A stretch of DNA of 64,000 bases from Lachnospira pectinoschiza. GTDB taxonomy: Bacteria; Bacillota; Clostridia; Lachnospirales; Lachnospiraceae. The notes under the pieces are model-generated. The model saw only the letters and a program-made list of their open reading frames with translations. It had not been told where the DNA came from and did no database searches. The stretch covers positions 124,001-188,000 of the forward strand of contig NZ_JAJCRR010000005.1 in assembly GCF_020564355.1 (NCBI RefSeq), given 5' to 3'. A program made the position numbers and the translations under genes. Positions 9,238 to 18,196 of this stretch are shown here, in pieces; position 1 is the stretch's first letter; each line of letters opens with the position of its first letter.

Positions 9238-9297
9238 AAAACTATCAAAAATGTTTCTACTGTTTTAAAGGAAAACAGCAGGGGAATGGAGGGTTTT

Positions 9298-10560
9298 ATG
9301 AAAAAAAGAAGAATGACAGCCGCATTTTTAGCAGCGGCACTTGGGGTAACAGCATTGACAGGCTGTGGAGGCACAGGCGGCAGTACCGATACGGGGAAAA
9401 GCACAGAGGCTGAAAAAATCAGTACAACGATTACCGTATGGGGCTGCGCAGAAGATCAGGCAGACGAGAATGGCAAATGGCTTCAGACGATGTGTGAAAA
9501 ATTCAACACAGAACATCCGGAATGGGATCTTACATTTGAATACGGTGTCTGCTCCGAACAGGATGCCGGAAAGACCGTTCCGCAGGATCCGAGTAATTCA
9601 GCCGACGTATATTTCTTTGCAAATGACCAGTTACAGACATTAATTGATGCGAAGGCAATAGCAAAGCTTGGCGGTGAAACGGCAGATTACGTAAAGAGTA
9701 CAAACTCACAGGCAATTGTAGATTCCGTTACGGTAGACGGAGCAGTTTACGGTGTACCATTTACAACCAACACCTGGTTTATGTATTACGATAAGAGCAA
9801 ATTTACAGACAGCGACGTGAAGAGTCTGGATACAATGCTTGCAAAGGACAAGGTTGCATTTAATATCACAGAAGGCTGGTATATGTCATCATTCTTCCTT
9901 GCAAATGACTGTGTATATTTTGGTAAAGACGGAAAAGATAATGCAGCAGGAATTGATATTTCAGGTGATAAGGGTACAAATGCAACGAAAGCAATGGTAT
10001 CTATGGTCAACAATCCGAATTTTGTAAACGATGCAGGCGGTGTCGGAATCGCAGGTCTGCGTGACGGCAGTGTTGCAGCTTATTTTTCAGGTTCATGGGA
10101 TTATAAGAATGTAAAAGAAATTCTGGGTGATAATTTTGGTGCCGTACAGCTTCCGAAAGTCAAGATTGGCGGTACGGATAAGCAGTTAAAGGCATTTGCA
10201 GGTTCTAAAGCAGTTGCCGTGAATCCAAACTGTAAATACCAGCAGATTGCCGTTGCACTTGCAAAGTATTTAGGTGGTAAGGAAGCACAGCAGTCCCATT
10301 ATGATTTACGTAGTGTAATTCCTTGTAACACAGAACTGCTGGCAGTAGAGCCGGTTAAATCCGATGTGCTTGTAACTGCACAGAATAATACCTTTAACAA
10401 TACTGCTGTTATCCAGCCGACGGTAACTGGTATGAATGATTACTGGACACCGGCACAGAATTTCAGTAAATCCATTGTTAACGGAGAAATTACACTGGAT
10501 AATGCTGCAGAAAAGACAGAAGAGTTTTACAAACTGATTAATACATCAATTGTAAAATAG
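9298..10560 (+). CDS. Sugar ABC transporter substrate-binding lipoprotein (MalE-like, family 1)
   Basis: Extracytoplasmic lipoprotein that would deliver an oligosaccharide to the two permeases encoded directly downstream. Residues 1-22 are a signal peptide with KKRR at the start and the lipobox ALTGC, giving Cys23 as the lipidation site, followed by a Gly/Ser/Thr-rich linker. The body of 420 residues has the family 1 fold signatures: TVWGCAEDQ, YGVPFTTNTWFMYYDKS, and AYFSGSWDYKNVKEIL. The ATG at 9298 follows GGAGGG at 9288-9293; the upstream in-frame ATG at 9286 includes that site. No ATPase gene is present in the cluster; a shared MsmX-type ATPase encoded elsewhere is likely, as is usual in Firmicutes. 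Maltodextrin is a plausible substrate but is not proven. Confidence 0.9.
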   Translation: MKKRRMTAAFLAAALGVTALTGCGGTGGSTDTGKSTEAEKISTTITVWGCAEDQADENGKWLQTMCEKFNTEHPEWDLTFEYGVCSEQDAGKTVPQDPSNSADVYFFANDQLQTLIDAKAIAKLGGETADYVKSTNSQAIVDSVTVDGAVYGVPFTTNTWFMYYDKSKFTDSDVKSLDTMLAKDKVAFNITEGWYMSSFFLANDCVYFGKDGKDNAAGIDISGDKGTNATKAMVSMVNNPNFVNDAGGVGIAGLRDGSVAAYFSGSWDYKNVKEILGDNFGAVQLPKVKIGGTDKQLKAFAGSKAVAVNPNCKYQQIAVALAKYLGGKEAQQSHYDLRSVIPCNTELLAVEPVKSDVLVTAQNNTFNNTAVIQPTVTGMNDYWTPAQNFSKSIVNGEITLDNAAEKTEEFYKLINTSIVK

Positions 10561-10593
10561 AAATAAAACGCACACAGCGTTTGGAGGTTGCGT

Positions 10594-11925
10594 ATGGAAT
10601 TGGTTAATGCGTTCAAAAAGGGAGATTGGCTCACAAGAAGTTCAGCAATTGTGATGGGACTTGGCAATATCCTCAGAAAACAATTTATCAAAGGAATCTT
10701 ATTCCTTTTCACAGAAGCAGCTTTCCTATTCTTTATGGCAGCCTATGGCTGGCAGTGCCTTCTGGCACTGCCGGGCCTTGGTGAAAAAGAACAGGGAGAA
10801 GTGTGGAATGAAACACTGGGCGTCTATGAATATGTTCAGGGAGATAACTCCCTGTTAATTTTACTTTATGGCATTGCAGTTTTATTTATTTGTGCCGCAT
10901 TTATCTGTGTGTGGGCAGGTGCAGTAAAAAGTGCGTATCAGGCACAGGTCTGTATTGAAAAAAATAAGCCGGTGACAACATTTGCAGAGGACATTAAGTC
11001 CCTGTTTGATAAAAATCTGCACAAACTGCTTCTGACACTGCCGGTTGGCGGCATTTTGATTTTTACGATTCTGCCGCTGATATTTATGATAGCCATGGCG
11101 TTTACAAATTACAGCAAAGTAAACAGCCATCTTGTTCTGTTTGACTGGGTGGGGCTGGAAAATTTCCGGCAGATGTTTGATGTGAGCGGAACGTTCGGAA
11201 AAACATTCTGGTCTGTGCTTGGCTGGACAATTGTCTGGGCGGTATTTGCAACAGGTTTAAACTACATCTTAGGCATGCTGCTGGCGCTGCTTATTAATAG
11301 GAAGGGAACAAAAATCAAAGGCTTTTGGCGGCTGATTTTTATTTTGTCGATTGCCATTCCACAGTTCGTGTCCCTGCTTGTTATGCGCAGTATGCTTAGT
11401 CAGGATGGCATTATCAATGTAATGTTAAAAAATGCGGGCTGGATTCAGAAGTCCCTGCCGTTTTTCTCTAACGTCGCATGGGCGAGAATAACGGTAATCG
11501 TTGTTAATCTGTGGATTGGTATTCCATATACGATGATGCAGGTTACGGGAATTCTACAGAATATCCCACTGGAGCTTTACGAAGCGGCAGAAGTGGATGG
11601 TGCCGGTCCGGTAATCCGTTTCTTTAAAATTACATTGCCGTATATGCTGTTTGTGACAACACCATATCTGATTACGACATTCACAGCAAATATCAATAAT
11701 TTCAACATTGTTTATCTTTTAACAAAGGGCGACCCGGTGCTGTCAGGCAATACCGCGGGCAAAACAGACCTTTTGGTTACATGGCTGTATAAGATGACGG
11801 TGGATTACCAGTATTACAATCTGGGTGCCGTTATCGGAATTATGACCTTTGTATTTTTGGCAATCGGTTCGCTGCTTGTATACAGACGGACGAAATCCTA
11901 TAAAGACGAGGAGGGATTTCAATGA
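10594..11925 (+). CDS. Sugar ABC transporter permease (MalF/GanP-like)
   Basis: Integral membrane permease of a carbohydrate importer. About 443 residues, longer than a minimal permease because two or three extra N-terminal membrane segments (about residues 30-50 and 85-110) precede the conserved six-segment core, as in GanP/MalF types. The ATPase-contact (EAA) loop reads EAAEVDGAGPVIRFFKITLP near residue 335. The start at 10594 is an ATG six bases after GGAGG (10583-10587). Overlaps the second permease by four bases (ATGA), showing tight coupling. Forms an importer with the lipoprotein upstream. Confidence 0.92.
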   Translation: MELVNAFKKGDWLTRSSAIVMGLGNILRKQFIKGILFLFTEAAFLFFMAAYGWQCLLALPGLGEKEQGEVWNETLGVYEYVQGDNSLLILLYGIAVLFICAAFICVWAGAVKSAYQAQVCIEKNKPVTTFAEDIKSLFDKNLHKLLLTLPVGGILIFTILPLIFMIAMAFTNYSKVNSHLVLFDWVGLENFRQMFDVSGTFGKTFWSVLGWTIVWAVFATGLNYILGMLLALLINRKGTKIKGFWRLIFILSIAIPQFVSLLVMRSMLSQDGIINVMLKNAGWIQKSLPFFSNVAWARITVIVVNLWIGIPYTMMQVTGILQNIPLELYEAAEVDGAGPVIRFFKITLPYMLFVTTPYLITTFTANINNFNIVYLLTKGDPVLSGNTAGKTDLLVTWLYKMTVDYQYYNLGAVIGIMTFVFLAIGSLLVYRRTKSYKDEEGFQ

Positions 11926-12770
11926 AACGAAAAAAGAAAATCAACAATATACTGGTGCATCTGTTTTTAAGCGTGCTTGCAATTATCTGGGTCAGTCCGC
12001 TGTTCTGGATTATCCTTACAAGCTTCCGCGCACAGAAAGGTGCTTATACCTCGTCATTTTTTCCGAAAAAATATACGTTTGACAATTATATCAAATTATT
12101 TACGGATACCGGAATTTTAAATTTTCCGAGAATGTTTGGCAATACGCTGTTTATTGCAATCTGTTCCTGCATTATTTCAACATTTTTTGTATTGTCCGTG
12201 GCATATTGTATGTCGCGCCTGCGCTTTCGTTTAAGAAAGCCGATGATGAATATTGCAATGATACTCGGACTGTTTCCGGGATTTATGGCGATGATTGCGG
12301 TTTACTATATTTTAAAAGCAGTTGGACTTTCAGAAGGCTCCATGATTCGTGTGGCACTGATACTGGTATACTCCGGTTCGTCCGGAATCCAGTTTTATAT
12401 TGCAAAAGGATTTTTTGACACAATTCCAAAAACGATTGATGAAGCGGCTATGTTGGATGGTGCTACCAAATGGCAGGTGTTTACAAAAATCACTATACCG
12501 CTTAGTAAGCCAATTATAGTATACACGGTGCTCACGACCTTTATCGCACCATGGGTGGATTTCATCTTTGCAAGAGTAATATGCCGTGCCAATGCCGATT
12601 ATTATACGGTGGCAATTGGTCTGTGGCAGATGCTTGAAAAGGAATATGTAGACAGCTGGTACACCTGTTTTGCCGCAGGAGCAGTCTGCATCTCAATTCC
12701 GATTGCAGTGCTGTTCATTTTCATGCAGAAGTGTTATAATGAGAGCATGTCGGGCGCGGTCAAAGGGTAG
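11922..12770 (+). CDS. Sugar ABC transporter permease (MalG/GanQ-like)
   Basis: Second permease of the importer. 282 residues with six predicted membrane segments and the EAA loop DEAAMLDGATKWQVFTKITIP near residue 170, where it would dock the ATPase. The gene begins within the stop of the first permease (ATGA) and is preceded by GAGGG. It ends the three-gene operon; downstream is a 250-base spacer with hairpins and no terminator with a T tract. Confidence 0.92.
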   Translation: MKRKKKINNILVHLFLSVLAIIWVSPLFWIILTSFRAQKGAYTSSFFPKKYTFDNYIKLFTDTGILNFPRMFGNTLFIAICSCIISTFFVLSVAYCMSRLRFRLRKPMMNIAMILGLFPGFMAMIAVYYILKAVGLSEGSMIRVALILVYSGSSGIQFYIAKGFFDTIPKTIDEAAMLDGATKWQVFTKITIPLSKPIIVYTVLTTFIAPWVDFIFARVICRANADYYTVAIGLWQMLEKEYVDSWYTCFAAGAVCISIPIAVLFIFMQKCYNESMSGAVKG

Positions 12771-12776
12771 TGTCAG

Positions 12777-12911
12777 GGCTTTTTGCAGAGAACGCCTCAA
12801 CGTGTTACTTGACTTCGGCTTATCTCTGCAAAAAGCCTGTGACGGTTGCGGCGTGGGTGTCTCACAAAGAACGCCTCACCGCTGTCGCTTAACTTCGGCT
12901 TATCTTTGTGA
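12777..12911. repeat. Two long hairpins with different stems and a shared loop module
   Basis: Hairpin A: a perfect 15-base stem, 12777-12791 with 12823-12837 (GGCTTTTTGCAGAGA and its complement). Hairpin B: a perfect nine-base stem, 12862-12870 (TCACAAAGA) with 12903-12911. The loops, 31 and 32 bases, are near-identical direct repeats sharing ACGCCTCA at the start and ACTTCGGCTTA at the end, while the stems differ. The rest of the 12771-13022 spacer contains a lone copy of the A stem arm (CAGGGCTTTTTGCAGAG at 12980-12996) and two copies of a GTGAAATAGC word. No T tract follows, so these are not ordinary terminators. Confidence 0.7.
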
Positions 12912-13022
12912 AATAGCCTGTGTAGACGGAAGGTTTGACGGCTGATTTCTGTGAAATAGCTTGTGAGAGAGTGACGTGGCAGGGCTTTTTGCAGAGGATG
13001 ACTCGGTTTTGGAGTGTGTGGA

Positions 13023-14714
13023 ATGATAAAAGGATTTAAAAAATTTTGTTTGTGTCTGCTGGCGGCGGGAGCTGCGGGCGGGATTTTAGCCGGGTGTAAC
13101 AGCCCGGCTAATCGTGTTTTGTCCTCGCGGCAGGAATATGCAGAGCAGATGCAGGCTGCGGTATCGTCGCCGTTTGGCGCGTATCCCGAAACGGTTGTGT
13201 ATACACTGGGAAAGATGATAAGCACGAATAATTCCAATATGCCGGCGGGGGATACGTATGAAGACAATGCGTATACGCGGTATATTAAGGAAGTGATTAA
13301 TGTCCAGAACAGGGATGTTTTTGAAGAAGCCGATAAGCAGTATGATACCAACGTGAGCATGGCGATTGCAATGAATGAACTGCCGGATATTATGCTTGTG
13401 AGCAATTATGAGGACTTGGAAACGCTTATCGAAAATGATATGATAGAAGACCTGACGGTATCGTATCAGAACTGTATCAGTGACAGAATACGTGAAATGT
13501 ATGCCAGCTACGGCGAAGACCTGATAGACAGCGTGACATTTGACGGTAAAATTATGGCATTGCCCGAAACGAATATTACGGACGGACCGAACCTTGTGTG
13601 GCTGCGGAAAGACTGGATGGATACGCTGGGACTTTCGGCACCGCAGACCATAGAAGATGTGGTTGAAATTGTACGTCAGTTTATAGATAATCAAATGGGT
13701 GGGGAAGAAACCGTGGGACTGGTCTGTGATACACAGATTGCAGGCGAGTGCGGCTACAGCAGTGAATATCTGCTTGATTTGATTTTTGCTTCTTATGGAG
13801 CATACCCAAAGCAGTGGATTACAGGTGATGACGGCGAGGTGGTATACGGTTCGGTGACAGACGAAGCCAAAGCGGCGCTTTCATATGTGCATACACTTTA
13901 TAATGAAGGAATCCTTGAAAAAAATTTTTTGATACATACAACATCGAATCTGATTGAAATGATAGAACAGGGAAAATGCGGCTCGTTTTTCGGACCGTGG
14001 TGGGCGGCAAATAATCCGCTGGCATCTGCGGTCAGTGCTGTAGCGCAGTCTGAAAAGCCGGACTGGCAGCCGTATCTGATAGCGACGGATGCGCAGGGCA
14101 ATACCTCGTATCACAGCCAGAATCCGGCATATAAATATGTGGTTGTAAGGAAGGGTTACGAACACCCTGAAATTGCCGCGAAGATGATCAGTGTAATGTT
14201 TGACAAAATCCGCTATGAGTGTGATTCGTCCGAAGAATTTGAAAAATATTATCAGTTAAATGTAGAACCCACGGCAAGACCGCTGGCAATCAATGTGGAT
14301 TATAACAATGCGCTGGAGCTGTGCTATGAGGATATTGCGGCAGTTTTTTCCGGCGAAAAGCAGGAAGACGATTTAAAGCTGCTTGAAAAGTCTTATTATA
14401 CTGCGTGTAAAAATTATATGGAAAATAAAGAATCTGCAGGAACCGATGCATGGGCGGCGTATATGACACGGATTAAAGCGTGTGAGGCAATCCGGGAAGG
14501 CTCGGTGATTACAGTACCGTCCTTGTATTTTAAAACCACTAAAACCATGAAATCGGAGTGGTGGAAATTAAAGGAAAATGAAAAAGAAGTCTATTTAAAA
14601 ATCATCTGCGGCGAAGAACCGCCGGAATATTTTGATATCTTTGTGCGGTCATGGCAGGAAAATGGCGGCGCACAGATTACAGACGAAGTAAAAGCCGCCC
14701 TTGCGGCAGAATGA
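13023..14714 (+). CDS. Extracellular solute-binding lipoprotein (YtcQ/LipO-like), without its own permease genes
   Basis: Secreted lipoprotein of the ABC importer binding-protein class. The signal peptide ends in the lipobox ILAGC (Cys27-28 region), followed by a body of about 530 residues. Features of the long YtcQ/LipO-type binding proteins are visible: ALPETN, the NLVWLRKDWMDTLGL block, the GPWWAANNPLA block, and ARPLAINVDYNN. The ATG at 13023 follows GGAG at 13011-13014. It lies after a spacer rather than being part of the importer operon, and the following gene is recQ (ATGA overlap), so its permease partners are not here. It may be an alternative receptor for the permeases upstream or a sensor partner for the YesMN system; both are inference. 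Confidence 0.85.
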   Translation: MIKGFKKFCLCLLAAGAAGGILAGCNSPANRVLSSRQEYAEQMQAAVSSPFGAYPETVVYTLGKMISTNNSNMPAGDTYEDNAYTRYIKEVINVQNRDVFEEADKQYDTNVSMAIAMNELPDIMLVSNYEDLETLIENDMIEDLTVSYQNCISDRIREMYASYGEDLIDSVTFDGKIMALPETNITDGPNLVWLRKDWMDTLGLSAPQTIEDVVEIVRQFIDNQMGGEETVGLVCDTQIAGECGYSSEYLLDLIFASYGAYPKQWITGDDGEVVYGSVTDEAKAALSYVHTLYNEGILEKNFLIHTTSNLIEMIEQGKCGSFFGPWWAANNPLASAVSAVAQSEKPDWQPYLIATDAQGNTSYHSQNPAYKYVVVRKGYEHPEIAAKMISVMFDKIRYECDSSEEFEKYYQLNVEPTARPLAINVDYNNALELCYEDIAAVFSGEKQEDDLKLLEKSYYTACKNYMENKESAGTDAWAAYMTRIKACEAIREGSVITVPSLYFKTTKTMKSEWWKLKENEKEVYLKIICGEEPPEYFDIFVRSWQENGGAQITDEVKAALAAE

Positions 14715-16558
14715 GGAAGATTTTGGAAAAACTAGAAGTATTAAAGAAGGTATTTGGTTACGACAGTTTCAGGGAAGGCCAGGAAAAAATTATTGATGCG
14801 ATTCTGCGGGGGCAGGACGTACTGGGCATTATGCCGACCGGCGCGGGAAAATCGATCTGCTATCAGGTTCCGGCGCTGATGTTTCCGGGAATTACGGTAG
14901 TGGTATCGCCGCTTATTTCCCTGATGATTGACCAGGTGAAAGCATTAAACGATGCCGGAATCCATGCGGCATATATAAACAGTGCCCTGACGGAAACACA
15001 GATTACAAAGGCACTCTACAATGCAATGTGCGGGCGGTATAAAATTGTATATGTTGCACCGGAACGCCTTGAAACCGACCGCTTTCTGGAATTTGTCATG
15101 AATGCCGATATTTCCATGATTACAGTCGATGAAGCGCACTGTATTTCCCAGTGGGGACAGGATTTCAGACCGAGCTATCTAAAAATTGTCAATCTGATAA
15201 AGCGATTTCCGAAACGTCCCGTTGTCAGTGCATTTACGGCAACGGCAACGCAGACGGTTAAAGAAGATATCCAGTGTATTTTAGGACTGCAGAATCCGGA
15301 AGTATTAATCACCGGATTTGACAGGAAAAATCTGTATTTTGAAGTGCGCAAAACAAAGCAGAAGGATGCCGAAATTCTGGATTATCTGGAAAAACACAAG
15401 GGCGAGAGCGGTATTATCTATTGCTCCACAAGAAAAAATGTGGACAATGTATATCTGATGCTGCGTAAAAACCGCATTGCTGCGGCGCGCTATCATGCGG
15501 GTCTGGACAATGACACCCGCAAAGAAAGCCAGGAGGATTTTATCTACGACAGGGCGCAGGTGATTGTGGCGACCAACGCATTCGGCATGGGCATTGACAA
15601 ATCCAACGTGCGTTTTGTCCTGCATTACAATATGCCCGCGTGTATTGAGAATTATTATCAGGAGGCGGGGCGTGCCGGACGTGACGGTGAGCCTGCCGAG
15701 TGCATTTTGTTTTATTCGCCGCAGGATGTGGTTATTCATGAATTTCTGATTGAACAGAAAGGGCAGAATACTGAATTTACGCAGGACGATTTAGATGTTA
15801 TCAGAGAAAATGATATCCGTCGTTTAAATAAAATGCGTTTTTACTGTGCAACTAAAGAATGTCTGCGGGAATATATGCTCAATTACTTCGGGGAGTATAC
15901 AAACCGCAGGGAATGTGGCAACTGCGGCAACTGCAATGCTTCCTTTGAAGAAAAAGACGTTACGGTGCTTTGCAGGGATATGATTGCCTGTATCCGGGAG
16001 AGCGGACAGCGGTATGGAATGGGAGTGATTATTGGCATTTTAAGAGGTTCAAATACCGCAAAGTTAAAAAGCTACGGTGTCAGCCGCTATGAAACCTTCG
16101 GAATCCAGAGCAAAACAAGCGAAGCGCAGCTAAAGGCGGTTGCAGAAGAACTGCTTTTAAAAGGGTACTTGACAGAAACGCCGGACATCTATAGAATAAT
16201 CAAGCTGGATAAAACATGCGAAGAACTTTTAGATGAGGGCGCTTCTTTTTCAATCCGCTGGTCAGAACGAACGGAAAAAATGGCAGAGGCAAAGGTCAAA
16301 ACGGCAAAAAGCCGTGCAACCGATACGCTTTCGCCAAAGCAGCTTGCGCTTTTTGGTGCGTTAAAGCAGCTGCGTCTGACACTTGCAAGAGAAGAAAATT
16401 TACCGCCGTACATTATCTTTTCGGATAAGACACTGATTGACATGTGTCATAAAATGCCGCATACACAGCAGGAGATGCTTGATGTCAACGGTGTCGGTGA
16501 AAATAAATTTGCACGGTATGGAGAAGCATTTATCCGGTGTATTACGCAGAACAGTTGA
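14711..16558 (+). CDS. recQ: ATP-dependent DNA helicase RecQ
   Basis: 3'-5' superfamily 2 DNA helicase acting in recombination and repair. 615 residues with the full RecQ layout: helicase core with Walker A MPTGAGKS near residue 50 and DEAH box VDEAHCISQWGQDFRPSY, second RecA domain with ATNAFGMGIDKSNVRFV and the arginine-finger block QEAGRAGRDG, zinc-binding cysteines (CATKEC, then CGNCGNC), a winged-helix region, and a C-terminal HRDC domain (last 80 residues). The ATG at 14711 overlaps the stop of the preceding lipoprotein gene (ATGA). A TTG at 14723 preceded by AGGA is an alternative. The pairing with a lipoprotein gene looks fortuitous. Confidence 0.93.
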   Translation: MRKILEKLEVLKKVFGYDSFREGQEKIIDAILRGQDVLGIMPTGAGKSICYQVPALMFPGITVVVSPLISLMIDQVKALNDAGIHAAYINSALTETQITKALYNAMCGRYKIVYVAPERLETDRFLEFVMNADISMITVDEAHCISQWGQDFRPSYLKIVNLIKRFPKRPVVSAFTATATQTVKEDIQCILGLQNPEVLITGFDRKNLYFEVRKTKQKDAEILDYLEKHKGESGIIYCSTRKNVDNVYLMLRKNRIAAARYHAGLDNDTRKESQEDFIYDRAQVIVATNAFGMGIDKSNVRFVLHYNMPACIENYYQEAGRAGRDGEPAECILFYSPQDVVIHEFLIEQKGQNTEFTQDDLDVIRENDIRRLNKMRFYCATKECLREYMLNYFGEYTNRRECGNCGNCNASFEEKDVTVLCRDMIACIRESGQRYGMGVIIGILRGSNTAKLKSYGVSRYETFGIQSKTSEAQLKAVAEELLLKGYLTETPDIYRIIKLDKTCEELLDEGASFSIRWSERTEKMAEAKVKTAKSRATDTLSPKQLALFGALKQLRLTLAREENLPPYIIFSDKTLIDMCHKMPHTQQEMLDVNGVGENKFARYGEAFIRCITQNS

Positions 16559-16591
16559 TTGTTTTGTAAGAATTTTTTACGGAGGTTTCTC

Positions 16592-17953
16592 ATGACGAAG
16601 AATATGACAGAGGGTTCACCGATGAAGCTGATTCTGGGATTTTCCATACCTATGCTGTTTGGTATGCTGTTCCAGCAGTTTTATAATCTGGTGGATACCA
16701 TGATTGTAGGAAAAACGCTGGGCGTTGATGCGCTGGCAGGTGTCGGTGCAACAAGCAGTATTAACTTTATGATTATTGGTTTCTGCATGGGCGTGTGTGG
16801 TGGATTTGCAATTCCCGTGGCACAGCAGTTTGGTGCGCAGAAATATGAACAGCTCAGGCGCTATGTATACAACGGCTATTTATTAAGCGTTGTGTTTTCG
16901 ATTGTGCTGACGGCGCTTTCCGTCTTTTTCTGCCGGAATATTCTGACGGTAATGCGCACGCCGGAGAGCATTTATGAATATGCGTATGCGTACATTGTCA
17001 TTATTTTTGCCGGGATTCCGACCGTATTCTTATATAATATTGTATCGAGCATTATCCGTGCGCTGGGGGACAGCAAGACACCGGTCATCTTTCTGGTGTT
17101 TTCGGCAGTGTTAAATATTATTCTGGATTTTGTATTGATTCAGGGACTTAAAATCGGTGTCGCGGGAGCAGCTGTGGCAACCGATATTTCACAGCTTGTA
17201 TCGGGTGTTGCCTGTCTGATTTATATGAATAAACGCTACGAGGTTTTAAAGCTTTCGGCAAAGGACCGCAGGGCGGGAAAACGGTATATGATCAATCTCT
17301 GCATGAACGGGATTCCAATGGGGCTTCAGTATTCAATTACGGCAATCGGCAGTGTTATTTTGCAGACCGCCGTCAATACGCTCGGTGCAACGTATGTAGC
17401 AGCGATGACTGCCGGCAGTAAGATTTTTACATTTACGTGCTGTCCGTTTGATGCGCTCGGTTCCACTATGGCAACCTACGGCGGGCAGAATGTCGGTGCG
17501 GGCAAATTAAAGCGCCTTGGAAAAGGAATCCGTGCAGCAGGCATTATCGGTGCGGTTTACAGCGTGGGTGCGCTGATACTGCTGTATTTCTTTGCCGATT
17601 ATATCGCCCTGCTGTTTGTCGATGCAAATGAAGTGGAAATCATTCATCTGACATATCAGTTTATTTTATATAGTGCGCTGTTTTATATTCCACTGACCTT
17701 TGTCAATGTTGTGCGTTTCTGCATACAGGGTATGGGCTTTTCGGTATTTGCGATTCTTGCAGGCGTATTTGAAATGGCGGCAAGAACCTTTGCGGCAGTC
17801 CTGCTTGTGCCGAAAATGGGCTACACCGGTGCATGTCTTGCCAATCCGTGTGCGTGGATAGCCGCCGACATCTTTCTGATACCGGCATTTATTTACTGCT
17901 GTAAGCGGCTGGAAAAAAGCACGCGCAAAGGCAGGACAGCGATGAGCGTGTAA
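16592..17953 (+). CDS. MATE-family multidrug/toxin exporter
   Basis: Integral membrane antiporter of the MATE family, exporting cationic compounds in exchange for Na+ or H+. 453 residues with about 12 membrane segments. Visible family features are the N-terminal GSPMKLILGFSIPMLFGML with QQFYNLVDTMIVG, and the internal repeat around residue 240 (NGIPMGLQYSITAIGS). The ATG at 16592 follows GGAGG (16581-16585) by six bases. It ends with a clear terminator. Substrate unknown. Confidence 0.92.
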   Translation: MTKNMTEGSPMKLILGFSIPMLFGMLFQQFYNLVDTMIVGKTLGVDALAGVGATSSINFMIIGFCMGVCGGFAIPVAQQFGAQKYEQLRRYVYNGYLLSVVFSIVLTALSVFFCRNILTVMRTPESIYEYAYAYIVIIFAGIPTVFLYNIVSSIIRALGDSKTPVIFLVFSAVLNIILDFVLIQGLKIGVAGAAVATDISQLVSGVACLIYMNKRYEVLKLSAKDRRAGKRYMINLCMNGIPMGLQYSITAIGSVILQTAVNTLGATYVAAMTAGSKIFTFTCCPFDALGSTMATYGGQNVGAGKLKRLGKGIRAAGIIGAVYSVGALILLYFFADYIALLFVDANEVEIIHLTYQFILYSALFYIPLTFVNVVRFCIQGMGFSVFAILAGVFEMAARTFAAVLLVPKMGYTGACLANPCAWIAADIFLIPAFIYCCKRLEKSTRKGRTAMSV

Positions 17954-17957
17954 AAAG

Positions 17958-17999
17958 TATCTTCCTTACCGGGTAAAACCAGCAGGGAAGATATTTTTT
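17958..17999 (+). terminator. Terminator after the MATE gene
   Basis: TATCTTCC (17958-17965) pairs with GGAAGATA (17986-17993), with a 20-base loop that contains a small TACC/GGTA hairpin, followed by six T. Confidence 0.75.
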
Positions 18000-18059
18000 G
18001 CCTTTTTACATACATTTCAAAAAAATTTACGGATATTTTACTGTAATAAGGTAGTAAAT

Positions 18060-18088
18060 TTTACAAAGCCTGGGATAAACTAAATAAT
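18060..18088 (+). promoter_or_regulatory. Probable promoter of the phospholipase C-like gene
   Basis: TTTACA (18060-18065) and AATAAT (18083-18088) at 17-base spacing, about 110 bases before the gene. The leader in between holds the nested hairpin at 18108-18170. Confidence 0.4.
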
Positions 18089-18107
18089 ATAAAGAGCGAA
18101 AACAAAC

Positions 18108-18170
18108 AACCCTGTTGGCAGATGAGAAATCGCCTGCGCGAGTTTCTCATCGCCACCTCGCAACAAGGTT
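18108..18170. repeat. Nested inverted repeats in the leader of the phospholipase C-like gene
   Basis: Inner stem: GATGAGAAA (18121-18129) with TTTCTCATC (18143-18151), perfect over nine bases, 13-base loop TCGCCTGCGCGAG. Outer stem: AACCCTGTTG (18108-18117) with CAACAAGGTT (18161-18170), one mismatch. It lies in the transcribed leader, ending 17 bases before the ribosome site, and has no T tract. Its loop resembles, on the other strand, the GCAGGCG-type loops of hairpins at 24.1-24.4 kb. Confidence 0.6.
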
Positions 18171-18196
18171 GCTCGGAAAATCGGAATGGAGGAAAT

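Noticed and set aside
12777..12837. Transcription terminator after the sugar importer
   Set aside because: The stem is long and perfect but the loop is 31 bases and no T tract follows; the conserved loop argues for another role.
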